A stretch of DNA of 64,000 nt from Syncephalastrum monosporum B8922 (lineage: Eukaryota > Mucoromycota > Mucoromycetes > Mucorales > Syncephalastraceae), in contig JNEN01001275.1 in the NCBI GenBank assembly GCA_000697355.1, positions 62,001 to 126,000 of the forward strand, given 5' to 3'. Of this stretch, positions 11,674 through 22,957 are shown piece after piece. Position 1 is the stretch's first letter; each line of letters opens with the position of its first letter. Position numbers and translations under genes: made by a program. The notes under the pieces were generated by a model. That model made no database searches and was not told the origin of the DNA. It saw only the letters and a list, made by a program, of their open reading frames with translations.

Positions 11674-14600
11674 ATGAGCGGTTTGACAGCCTTTCTCCAG
11701 ACAGAGCTCTTGACTCTGTCGAGTGAGGCTCGAAGAAAGCACCCTGAAATAAAAGAGGTAGGGGTCGTGCCTGTTCATGACGAGCGCCCTCCATTGACGT
11801 TCCTCGTTTCTTAGGCTGCAGAACGTCTGAGCGCCATCTTGCGAAGCTTCAAGGAAAGGCCAGGACATAGCATAGCAAACGGTACGCGTGTTTGTCGTGT
11901 TGAGGATGCGTACTGATATGTCAGAAAAGAACTGTCCAAGTCTGAAGATGCTCTGCGGCCGTTTGTACTCGCCTGTGAAACCAAGCAAGTCAAGCTCGTC
12001 ACGATCGCTATCGGCTGCATACAAAAGCTTATATCCTTTCATGCCATACCAGAGGTACAACACATAGCACTCGTTTCTATCCTGTCCAGTCCAATCCAAC
12101 CTTCTTGTTCTAGACATCCGTCCGGACCATCCTCAGGAAGCTCACCGATATCAGTGTCCATGGCGTTGAAATTCAGCTTAAAATCCTGCAAACCGTGCTT
12201 CCCCTTCTCACAAATTACCGCAGTGTCCACGATGATATACTCGCAGAGGTAGGCGCCTGATACACTTTTAGGCACGACATATCCTCACTGTCTATCCTAT
12301 TTCTAGGCTCTCTTGATTTGCTTCCGCCTCCAAGATTCTAAGATCGTCGTTGTAAATAATACAGCCGCCGCCACCCTGCGCCAGCTCGTGATCTTTGTAT
12401 TTGACAAGGTCGTCAAGGAGGATACAGAGGATCCTGCGGAGGATGAGCCCAAACATGGTAAGTCAGAATGAGGATGAGGCCAACTGCGTCGGTAACCATC
12501 TCCTACGAGCAGAGATCAAAAACGGAGACGAAACCTTGACCTTGCGACCCTGTGCCAAAGACGCATACTACCTATTCCAAGATCTCTGCTTATTAACGAA
12601 CGGAGAACCCCCTGAGTTTCTGCGATTAACCCACCTGTCCAAGACGTTTGGTCTTGAATTAATTGAGAGTGTCCTCACCAATCACTATGGCTTATTCCGC
12701 GCGGTAAGCAAAACACGCGCGATTTTCCGTAGGGTATGCTTTCTAACCCTAATTCTCCATAGCACAATGAGCTCAGTGGATTATTACGGGAGCGCGTCTG
12801 TCCCCTCATTATCAAGCATTTTAGCGAGAAACACGAGTTCCCCCAGACAATGCGACTCACACGCGTGGTGTATATTCTGATCAAACAATTCAGTGAAATC
12901 TTGGCAAGTAGGCTTGAATGGGTATCTCTGGACGCTATCTAATGCCCTTTGTCCCTATACTCTAGGTGATGGAATGCGAGATCTTTTTATCCATGTTTGT
13001 CAAGATTTTGGAACCTGAAAGCCCACACTGGCAACGTGTCCTGGCCATGGAGATTTTTCGTGGCGTCTGCAGTGACTCGACCTTGTTGTGCTCCATTTAC
13101 AAATGGTACGATCTCCAGGGCAGCTCGACCGACGTCTTTCGCGATATGATCACTGCCTTTGGTCGCCTGGCAACGGAAAAGCCGCAACTGATTGGAGCTA
13201 CTCAGGGCGGCCGCGAGAGTCTTGACTTTGGCCCTGGCTCGAGCACACATGCCCTGCACCACACCAATGTCAGTACGAACACCACGACTGAGAATGGTGG
13301 ACCTATCCTGAGCGCAGCAGGTTCCATTATGCGCATTCAATGGTATGCATGTCGAGTCCATATGGATAATAGTTCCCCTTTGACTTTTTTTTTTTTTTTT
13401 GCCAGTATCGATCAGCTCGACAAAGCCGAGCCGCCCGCTATCCCAGAAACATACATATTCTATCTTGCGGCAGTCTGTCTCAACTGCATCGCCGACAACC
13501 TTGCCGGCTTAGTGCTTCCCAAATTCTCAGCCGGAAGCGGCAAGAGCCTCAGTGTGACCACAGCAAGTGTGGAGACCAACAAGACCGACGGAACCAACGA
13601 GAGCGCAGACACTACGGAGCCGAAACAAAAAGATGACCTCGCCTTGGTCACTGACATGGCCAATGTCGCCTGGCCGGGTCTGCTCGCGGCCATGTCCTTC
13701 TACCTGTCGGCCAACCTCGACGAGGAGCTGTTTCAAAGTACAATGCGGTCCTATCAAAACTTCACCAATGTCTGTGGCGTTTTGAATCTCGTCACCCCAC
13801 GCGACGCATTCTTGACCAACCTGTGCAAGAACAGCATCCCGACTAATCCAGTCTTGTCTTCGGGTCTGCTTTCGAGCAAGAGCACGAGTAGCACGACCAG
13901 CATCGCCACGACTGCCACCTCCACGTTGGCAGCCGTGTCTTTCCATGACCTGCCCGTGCAGCAGCAGCAGCTCCTGGCCAACATTACCCTCAGCGACAAG
14001 AATCTGTACAGCTTACGCGTGCTTCTCAATATTGCCATGTACCTCGGCGGCGTGCTAGGTCCATCGTGGTACTTGGTTCTCGAGACCCTCCAGCAGGCTG
14101 ACTTTCTGCTCTTCAACCGGCTGTCACCCAAGGGCTCGGCATCGGCTACAACGGGCTCGGTTTCGAATGCCCAGGGCGTGCGGCGCACGTTGCCAGGCAC
14201 GGTCAGCTCTGCGCCCTCCACCCCACCTATTCCAAGCACAAGCCAACCCTCGACGTCTCAGCTCATGGACACGGACCACATTGCCATTATCCAGGGCTCG
14301 CTCAACAGACTTTTTGAGAACAGCAAATACCTTGACGATGATCCATTCATTGCATTCACCACCGCTCTCTGTCGTCTAAGCGCCGAGGCCAGCGGCTCGC
14401 CCTTCCAAGAGGACGTGTCTGTGCCTAGCAACAAGTCATCGCGTGCAGTAAGCTTAATGGCACATTAAAAAAAAATCGCATCCTCTTCTGACTCCGTTAT
14501 AGAAAATATTCAACAACACCTCCTTTGCTGTAGAAAAGCTTCGCTACATATCAACATTGAACATGGAACGACTCATCCGCTCGCAGCCTGACACGGGGGC

Positions 14601-17600
14601 CTGGGATCTGATCACAATCCATCTTATTGACACCGCCAACTACCCACAAACCCCAGGCACTATCCGCAGTCAGTGCTGCGATACCATTGCCGACATCATC
14701 ATATCCGCCATGGACTACGGCCTAGACAAGAACAACGATACGGGCGAGAACCTGCAGATGCGATTGCTGACCGCTCTCAACCAATGCATTAATTACACCC
14801 CCAAGGACGACCATGAGAAATCTACGATGACTCAGACGTTTCCCGAAGTGCAGAAAATGGGGCTGGAGACGCTCAACAAGATCCTACAGACGTCTGGCCA
14901 TTCGTTTACATGCGGTTGGGGATTAATATTTGACATGGTCAAGCATGTGACACAACAGAGCACAGCGCATCACATGCAGGATATGACCGAGGAAAGCGAC
15001 GAGCCTCAACCATCCGCCGAAGATGACAGCAGCAGCTACAAGGCCGAGCGTACCAGCATCGATACCACAACGTCATCCCTGCGTACGGTCACGACTGCGA
15101 CGCACGCCTCGAAAAATACCTCGGCCGGGCTCATCAAGGTCGCGTTCGCGAGTCTGCAGTTGATCTGTACCGACTTTCTGTCCCTCCTCTCGCCGGACTG
15201 CCTCCGCCAGTGCACAGCCACGCTGGGCGCCTTTGGCTTGCAGAGCGAGGACCTGAATATCAGCCTGACCGCGGTCGGTCTGCTCTGGAATCTCTCCGAC
15301 TTTATCCAGACCAAGCGACAAGAGCTTGCCAAGCTCGAATCCAGTACGGGCGACGTCAAGATCGACACGACTAGCCTCAACATTGACACACCCCTGGACG
15401 GCGACGAGAGTATCGCGACGCTGAGTACGCTCTGGATGCTGCTCCTCCTCCAGTTGTCGCACATCTGCACCGACTGGCGGCCCGAGGTGCGCAACGGCGC
15501 GAACCAAACCTTGTTTAGGACCATCATGATCAACGGTGGCGTGCTCGGCCCGGAGCTGTGGCGTGCCGTCACATGGCAGGTTCTGTTTCCCTTACTGGAT
15601 TCGATCAAGATGTCCGCGATTCGCGCGGTCAAGATGATGGAACGCTCGCCGCTCCTGACGCCCTCGGCAGACCGCGACGCGGCCGGGTTCATGCTGCACC
15701 ACTCGCGCGACACGGCCGACAAGCAGTGGGACGAGACCAAAGTGCTCGTCCTGACCGGTATTTCGAACCTGTTTCGTGATTTCCTGGGCAACTTGCACAC
15801 GCTGCCGCGGTTCGAGCAGGCGTGGTCGCTCCTGCTTGCCCACCTCGAGGACTCATGCCTGCGCTCAAGCCAGGAGGTCTCCCTCGCGAGCATCAAGAGC
15901 TTCAAGAGCATCGTGTCGCAGCCCCTGGAGGACGACAAGGCCATCCTGCCAATGTGGCGCACGGCCTGGTCCGCCTGGCTCATTATCGGCGAGGGTGTCA
16001 CTGTCAAGAGCGGCGAGTCCGAGGACGTCGCGGCCGAGCGCGATCAGCAAGACGCGCATCAGCGCAGTCGGAAACTGGACTCGGAATTGCACCCGCTCAC
16101 GCTCTCGCTCTCCACGTCGAGTGTGGCACCCATCGCGGACGATTTTTCGCAGGACACGCTCACGGCGTACGTTCACACGTTTGCGGACTTGTACCGTGTG
16201 ATCGGCCCCACCTTTTCGCTCCAGGACGTGTCCCAGCTCCTCGGCGTGCTTCGTAACATCCTCGTCTACGGAAGCTCGCCGCAATACCGACCCGATGTCG
16301 ACCATCTCTCGCCCCTCCAGGAGGCGACGCTCGACGTGATCCAGGAGCTGGACATGCAGAATCCAGGTGTTCCCCCACTTGTGCTACGTGATCTCGCCGA
16401 GTACATGACGCTTGCGTTTTTGAGCCCGACCGTGCAGGATGACAGGAAACCGCCGAGCCAGCGTCGTTTCTCGAGCGTGACCTACATTGCCATCAACAAG
16501 CGATGCAGCCAGCTCGTGGCCGACCTGTTCAAGAAGCACCACGCGAACCTCGCCTTGTATTCCGAAGGCGTTTTTGAACGCATCCTTGGTGCGTACGGTT
16601 TACCGATGAAACTCAAGTACGATTGCCCACCCTCGCATAAGCATGGGGACGATAAGACACCTCTGTGGAAGCTCGCGACGACCCATCTCCTCGAAGTGCT
16701 TCGTCTTGGTCTCGAAGTGCTACATAACTTTGGCGAAGGTAATATCGAGGCTCAGAACACGAATTTCCAGTCCTCATTGTTTTATCTAGAAGTGACAACA
16801 GAACGCTTTGTGGGCGTATGGCGGACGCTGATTGACATATTCGAGGGAAGCCTGCTCTCACCAAGGTAAGAAAAAGGACAACAGGGAGCCTTGAACAGAA
16901 AAACCTCTCATACTCTGGATAGTACGCCCCCGTCAAGCTTGAGCATTGAAGAACTCGATGTGGATGAACATTTTGATATCTTTGTCCTGAGCGTGATCCA
17001 AAGCGATATCGTGGTCTATTTGGGCCAGCCAAGGGTACCCGAGAATTTGATCAGCAAGCTGATCCATGTCATCCGGCTGAGCTCCCGGTTGTATTACATC
17101 GACGAGAGCGACGAGCACCGACACAAGGAGAGCGAAGAGGAGCTGGCCACGCGTGCGTTGGCCATTGAAGACATGGGCCGGTCGAGTGATATCGTCGGCA
17201 CAACAGGCACCATCGTCCCTGTCATGAAGGAGTCGTTTGCGTACGCCGCGTTCAAGACCCTGTTTGCCCTGTGTTCGGCCGAAAAACAAGGTACTTTTTT
17301 GAAGACGAAAACACACACATGGCGTCGCTCAAATAAGCGTGTTCTCTTTTAGACCATGCCGAGGTTCGCAAACGGATTGCGCACAGTGCATTGCCCATTC
17401 TGCTCGAGCGCTGTGAGATGATCTTGCGGAATTACACAGCCGATGAGCCGCTGCTGGGGCGCTGTCCGTTTCCAAGGTACTTGATGGGGTGAGAACTATC
17501 CGCGCCATGACAATGCCTCGCTGACATATACGAAATAGGGTTCGCAAGGACGAGATGTTCTTTTTCTTGCGGCAATCGATTGATCTACGGCTCCAGGAGG

Positions 17601-17797
17601 GTATCATGCCGGTCCAAGACGAAACGAGCGTCAAGCAGCTCTTGTTATCCGGCCCGCGCGCCCATCTTTTTTACTTATATCCTGCCCTCTGCAAAATGAT
17701 CACCTGCGACGACCCGCACATCGTCCGCCTCATCCGCGACTGTCTCGAAGCCGCAGGGGCCGAAGTCGGTCTGTTTGCCCCACCTCCTTCTTCATAA
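11674..17797 (+). CDS. MON2: MON2/Ysl2-like Golgi-endosome trafficking protein
   Basis: Predicted 1808-residue Mon2 orthologue, a large-Arf-GEF-related scaffold (DCB/HUS and HEAT-like repeats, no Sec7 domain) acting in endosome-to-Golgi traffic with flippase and Arl1. Thirteen exons: 11674-11757, 11815-11881, 11930-12054, 12114-12248, 12307-12457, 12513-12703, 12763-12903, 12966-13342, 13406-14447, 14503-16865, 16923-17290, 17353-17476, 17539-17797. The N terminus ([26 protein letters not shown]) is the conserved Mon2 start. [21 protein letters not shown] marks the HUS/HDS region. Intron 7 has a GC donor (TTG/gcaagt at 12904), and intron 8 has an 18-T run before its acceptor. The acceptor of intron 2 must be AAAAG at 11925-11929; the nearer CAG would break the frame. 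Length is slightly above the usual 1600-1700. Confidence 0.93.
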
Positions 17798-18138
17798 TAG
17801 TAATAATACAAAATAGCGTATTATCTTGTCATCTTTTTTTCTTTCCGTCGCACAATAAGCAAAACGCAACATTCACATGGCTGTAATCTTAAATATGTAC
17901 GGTTTGCTTTTATTTTTCTCTGCCTTGGGTGTGGGGTTTTCATTGCATCATGATCAGGGTTGCACAAACAGTCAGCGTGAAAACTTGCTTTTGGGCAATT
18001 ACGTGCGGGGTTGCCATGTGATTGGCTTCCCTGGCTTTCACATGCCAGAATTGGGCGATGGCTGTATAAATACCAAGACCGAATCTGCAATTTCCAAGAC
18101 CTTACTTCTTTCTTCTTTATCTATCTTTAACAAAAAAC
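17798..18138 (+). promoter_or_regulatory. SCP2 upstream region with TATA box
   Basis: The 340 bp before SCP2 contain a clear TATAAATA at about 18064, roughly 75 bp before the ATG, followed by a C/T-rich leader and an A-rich context at the start codon (AAAAAACATG). Together with the strong codon bias of the gene, this suggests high expression. Confidence 0.6.
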
Positions 18139-18661
18139 ATGTCTGACATCGTCGTTCCCGGTTTCAAGAGCTCCGAGCTCATTGCTGAGCTCTCCAAGGC
18201 TTTCGAGGGTTTCTCCGCTGAGGAGCGCGCCAAGCTCGTCAAGCAGGTCAACGGTGTCTTCCAGTTCGTCATCAAGAACGGTGAGGGCAAGGAGGAGACC
18301 TTCACTGTCGATGTCAAGAAGGAGGGCACCGTCGTCCGCGGTAAGGGCAACGTCAAGGCTGATGCCATCCTCTCCCTCAAGGACCAGGACTTCGTCGACC
18401 TCGCCACCGGCAAGCTCAACGGCCAGAAGGTAAATTCATAAAATGAGAGAGAGAGAATATGATGGAAACAAGACGAAACTCAACCCCTCTCTTCTTCTTC
18501 CATTAGGCCTACATGAGCGGTAAGCTGAAGATCAAGGGTCAGATCATGCTCGCCATGAAGCTCGACAACGTCTTCAAGGCTGTAAGTGTTCTTATCATCC
18601 ATTCTGGGACTATTTTTGCTGATGTCATTTCCTACAGGTCAACCCTACTGCCAAGCTGTAA
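18139..18661 (+). CDS. SCP2: Stand-alone SCP2 sterol-carrier-domain protein, peroxisomal
   Basis: Predicted 129-residue protein consisting of one SCP2 (sterol carrier) domain, a lipid/acyl-CoA-binding fold. Three exons: 18139-18429, 18507-18581, 18638-18661. Typical features are FQFVIKNGEG, a hydrophobic-cavity region (ADAILSLKDQDFVDLATGKL) and the KIKGQIMLAMKLDNVF helix. The last three residues, AKL, form a peroxisomal targeting signal type 1 and are encoded by an 8-codon final exon. Codon use is strongly biased to C-ending codons (AAG, GTC, CTC), unlike most neighbours, which points to an abundant protein. Function in peroxisomal lipid handling is inferred from the family. Confidence 0.93.
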
Positions 18662-20629
18662 AAACCTCCTCTCTTGTACAAATAAACATGAAGCTGTGCT
18701 CCATACCTTAACGACACACAAGCATTAAACTCGCTATTTTTGTTTCTGAACCTGTTGTCAACCTTTTATCTTTTTGGAACGTGAAAAGGAACGACGCTTT
18801 TCTTTTTTCTATTTTTGAGAGGAGACGCGCGCGCGGAAAATATGACCACCCAAACCCCAAAAGCGGACTCAACCTGCGAAATCCCGCATTTTCATTAAAA
18901 ATGTCTTGGGTATTTGCGCAGCGCGAGAGATGATCACGTTGTGTCTATCTTACAAACAAACAGACTAGTGGTGGCGTGGTCCGAACGGGGCATTAAGGTT
19001 CTGAGTGATTGTCACGGCACAGCTCCAAGAGTAGTTTGGGCAGCGATCGACCTATGTATGCACGGTGAATTATAAGAAGCAAAAACCAAAATTGGCATAT
19101 TACATAGAACTAATGAGATTTCATCCATTTCTGGTGCAGAAAGCTGTCAGCAAGAATGTTGTACGTATCCATGTCATCCAATGGTATGAATGGAAACAGA
19201 AGCATTGTTCACAGACATATATGAAGGCTGCAAAACAAAGCACTTCTGTGATATGAGCAGGTCACGATGACGACGCACCAGTCTCAACTGAGCTTCTTTT
19301 CGAAGGGTATGCTATTATTTGCAGCATTTTATGCATTCAAATCTTGGGCTTCTACTCGCTCAATTGCGCACCACTTGGCGCTTTACACGTCCGGTATCTA
19401 TCTTGTCCATATAATCACTTTTTTTTTATGACGGCGTGGGATCGGAAAAGCGATCACGAAGCAATTGAAGACTCTACGAGTGAAGTGAATGACAAGCGGC
19501 AGGAGCAAAAAGCTTTAATGACAAGCGACAGCATGGAGGATGATGATAAGAAAGAGAAGCAAACCGGAATAAGCGCCCAAGGACTCTAGTTTTAAAAGAC
19601 TGACAAAGTGGTCACTTTAGCGGCTATATAATACAAACCGGTATAGCTTGTCGAACTCTGGCATCTTCATGCGTCGAACTTTTTCGACTCTGTTCGCGGT
19701 TGCCAGAGGAATGCACCGCTCTTTACTTTCTACTACGATGGCAAATGCTCCACGTATATAATGGCAGATCTAACCAGAATAGCCACATAAAAAAATGCTA
19801 CTGTAGGTCCATTTTTGCCTTCTGCTAAAGCTATACGCTTTAGATGGCCACTTTTAGATGAAGATCATATATAGGTCACTCGGGTTGCGGTAGGAAGGGC
19901 CATCAGATTTTCAAGCAATCTACGCCCTGCTACACAGCTGCCTTCTCTATCTCTTCTCAGGAATGAAACAGAAACTCTCGTCAGCGGTCAACAGTAGAAC
20001 CGCCATTGTATTTTAACACAGTAGCTTTTAAAAAGAGAATCGCTGTTCTCTTCCGCATGCCCATGAGGATACGTCGTCAGTGAGAGATTGTGGCAAGTGA
20101 GATCCAAAAGAGCACAAACTACAGTCCAAGCAAAGGCGCAGGACACGCCTTCCACACAGATGAGTCTGTACTATTTTTAACAGCACGCATAGACAGCAAC
20201 TCTTACTCTCATCTCAACGAAATAGACAGAACCAAGAAAAATACGAAAAGTACGGACAAATCGCCATGGTTATTTGAGGTATGATTGAGCACTCATACAG
20301 CAACGCGAGCAGCCGGATTTCTTCATACGCACTATGGACGGTTGAGGCTGTTGCCGCATATTATAGTCATGAATCATGAGTCTACGCTCCAGGACATGAC
20401 ACTCTTCTATTATATAGGCTGCAATTTGACGTCATCCTGGACCTTAGTGAGCTTGACTGCGTCGAGCAGAAGCTTAGCACGTATCACAAAGTTTTTACCT
20501 GTGAGCGCAGAAGAGGACACATTACGCAGGACGGCGCGCGGCAAAATGATAGATTTGTGCATCATAGACGCCATCCAAAATAAGCGCCTCGGGAGTCCGT
20601 GCAGGTCCATCTTTTTTGCATACCTAATT
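18662..20629. other. Gene-poor intergenic region
   Basis: About 2 kb without a supported gene. It contains a GCGCGCGC-rich patch near 18827 and a TATATAAT near 19623. A short acidic/Lys-rich open frame at about 19431-19589 (starts MTAWDRKSDHEA) has no recognisable family and no clear splice partners. I treat it as unresolved, not as a gene. Confidence 0.5.
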
Positions 20630-21131
20630 ATGGCAGGTAACCTCGCAGCAAAAAAAAAAAAAGAAAAAAAAAATCAAAACACTTGTGCAAGACTGTATTG
20701 ACACTGTTGCAGTGGTTCGCGTGGGTGTGGGTTGCTTTATTGTTGTCCGATCCGAGGACAATGAAGAGCGAATCTTGATTGGGCAGCGCAAAGGCTCGCA
20801 CGGTGCGGGTGCGTGGCAATTGCCCGGCGGCCACCTCGAGATGAACGAATCCTTCGAAGACTGCGCCCGACGGGAAGTACTCGAAGAAACGAATCTCGAG
20901 ATCGAGAACGTGCGAATGGTGACAGCGACGAATGACATTATGGAGGCAGACAAGAAGCATTACGTGACCATCTTTATGCGGGCAGATGCGGTTGATCCTG
21001 CTCAGGTACGCGTGATGGAGCCCGAGAAACTCCAGGGTGAGTGGCAATGGGTGACGTTGAAAGACCTGCCAAAGTATCAGCCCTTATTCCTGCCGTTGCA
21101 ACACTTTTTGGAGCAGCATTCGTCCCTTTGA
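20630..21131 (+). CDS. Nudix hydrolase (NUDT15/MutT-like)
   Basis: Predicted 141-residue Nudix hydrolase that would cleave a nucleoside diphosphate linked to another moiety; the substrate cannot be read from sequence. Two exons: 20630-20636 (only ATGGCAG) and 20713-21131. The joined N terminus MAVVRVGVGCF matches NUDT15-type proteins. The Nudix box begins at residue 42: GGHLEMNESFED, then REVLEETN. The Glu residues are intact, but the usual Gly after EExG is Asn. The 7-nt first exon is inferred: the downstream frame has no ATG before the conserved VVRVGVG stretch, and ATGGCAG is followed by a good GTAACC donor, with TTGCAG as acceptor. Confidence 0.82.
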
Positions 21132-21265
21132 AACAAAGAACAAGAAGTATGCAGTCGAAAACAATGTGGCGTGGTATCTTGTGTGTGTAATGCATGGAAA
21201 AGATAATGAGGACGCAAAAGAAATGGGCCCGGGGAGGGGTAAAAGGCGCGACAGTACATACAGTA

Positions 21266-22696
21266 TTAAGTTGTTGATGATGGTGATGATGATAATGGTA
21301 GTGGTGGTGTGGAAGTGGGAATGGAAGTGGAAGTGGTATTATCAGAGTTTATAATAGTACTGGGCTTGTTCTTTGGTGGCGGTGGTTCAGAGAGTCTGGT
21401 CAGGGTTTCCGGCATCCTGAACTTGAACGAGTCGTAGGAAGGGGTGATCATGGGCGGCATGGCAGACGGCTTCTTGGACCAGTGCAAGCGCTTCTGCAGC
21501 TTCTCAACGTCTCGCAAGATGAGATCTGTATCCCAGGCGGGTTCCACCCGAATGTTGGGAAACTCAACTGGGGCTTGCTCCTCAACATGTGCGGCAGGCG
21601 GCGAGGATGGTTGGGGTTCGTCCGCTAACGATAGTACCTGCCCTGGCTCGCTCTGCATCATGAAGGAAGGAAGAAAGGGTGTGAGCAAAAAAAAAGGGTC
21701 AGAGAGAGCGTTTTCTCGGTCCTCTTTTTTCTTTGTCTTTTTTTCTTTTTTCGTCTCACGCATCATTGGTCAGAATGGCCCATTTTTTCCCATACCTTGC
21801 CATAGTGAGTGTTCCACACATCCCACCACCGCTGAACCATGTCGATCGGACTCTTCTCGTGCTTGTCAGGCACATACACCGTCCCGTCTGCAAAGCGTGA
21901 ATAGCCCCAGGGCTTGTTTTTGCCGATAAAGTGGACCACGGCTATGCGATCGCGAAACTCGCGATAGGCCGGCGCATAGCTTATCACATTACAACACGTG
22001 AGTCCCATCCCATCACATCACACTGACATACTGCCTTGGAGACTATACCTGTAAGAGGCCGAGGGAGTCGTGTTGAACGTAAAGGGCAGCCGGTGGGCCG
22101 GTGTCTCGGGCCACGCATCAAAGTACGAGTTGAGCAGGCCTTGGTCGCCTCCTTTGGATAATATGAATGGATACTGCTTCAGTCGTCTTTTGTGCTGATA
22201 GCCCTCTTTCGTGCGATTTACCGTCAAATGATCCACGGGCGCATGCCATGGCCTTGAGTCCCTGATAAGTGGCCTCACTCGGCTCGGCCACAAACACGCC
22301 TGAATTGAAGCAGTCGGGCCACCCCACGTCCGGAGCGGCCGAAAAGCTCGGACGGTCAAAGAGGTCGTCGATCGATCGCAGCGGCAGCGTGTCCGCGTCA
22401 AGGAACACGAGCTTGCGATAGTGGGTCAGCCGCCACAGGTGAATTTTTGTAAACGTCAGACCGAGCTCAGGTCGGCCCAGAAGCTGCAGATTCTCGGGTG
22501 TCGTGGTCATGAGCGTCTCGACCGGCACAAGCTCATCAAAGCAATGAGCAAGCGTCTGTTTGACGTGGTCGTCGAGGGCCTGGGTCACAAGGCACACCAG
22601 CCGTCGTGTTGTGCCGAGATCTCGCAATCGCCACCCAAGCACAAGTGCACCCGGCGCATAGCCGTCGGTCGCTACCAGCGTGATAAATGCTTCCAT
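21266..22696 (-). CDS. Glycogenin-like glycosyltransferase family 8 protein
   Basis: Predicted 382-residue GT8 enzyme, the self-glucosylating primer of glycogen synthesis. Four exons: 22696-22222, 22151-22049, 21979-21796, 21652-21266. Motifs: ITLVATDGYAPGALVLG at the N terminus, the Mn-binding DAD (100-102) in VFLDADTLPLRS, CFNSGVFV, GGDQGLLNSYF and HFIGKNKPW. The C-terminal 120 residues are a Pro/Ser/Thr-rich tail containing a short conserved-looking stretch (WDTDLILRDVEKLQKRL) that could be the C-terminal glycogen-synthase-binding element known in glycogenins; this last point is inference. The acceptor Tyr cannot be assigned by eye. Confidence 0.9.
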
Positions 22697-22957
22697 AGCA
22701 ACAAAAGTAAATCAGAGATAGATAGGAACAAATGGAGCGAGCGACGGTCCACTCTTTTCTTTTTGTTGGCACGGGCTCTCAGTCTCTCCCTTGGTCTCCC
22801 TGTCTCATCTTGGTCGCACAATGGCCAGCACGGTCGTTTCCTTTTTGGAATCAAGATGGACCCTGTCTGCTGCAAACCGAATTGGTTATGAAACTTCTAT
22901 GCACTGTTTTTTTTATTGATGTGTATATAGTTTATCTATGCTGCATATGGATGTCTT

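Noticed and set aside
11882..11929. Apparent frameshift in MON2 between exons 2 and 3
   Set aside because: It disappears if the acceptor is AAAAG ending at 11929 instead of TCAG at 11924.
15036..16007. 323-codon minus-strand frame opposite MON2
   Set aside because: Shadow of the strongly coding MON2 exon 10; Arg/Ser-rich content typical of antisense frames.
20628..21047. 139-codon minus-strand frame opposite the Nudix gene
   Set aside because: Antisense shadow; includes translated poly-A as Phe runs.
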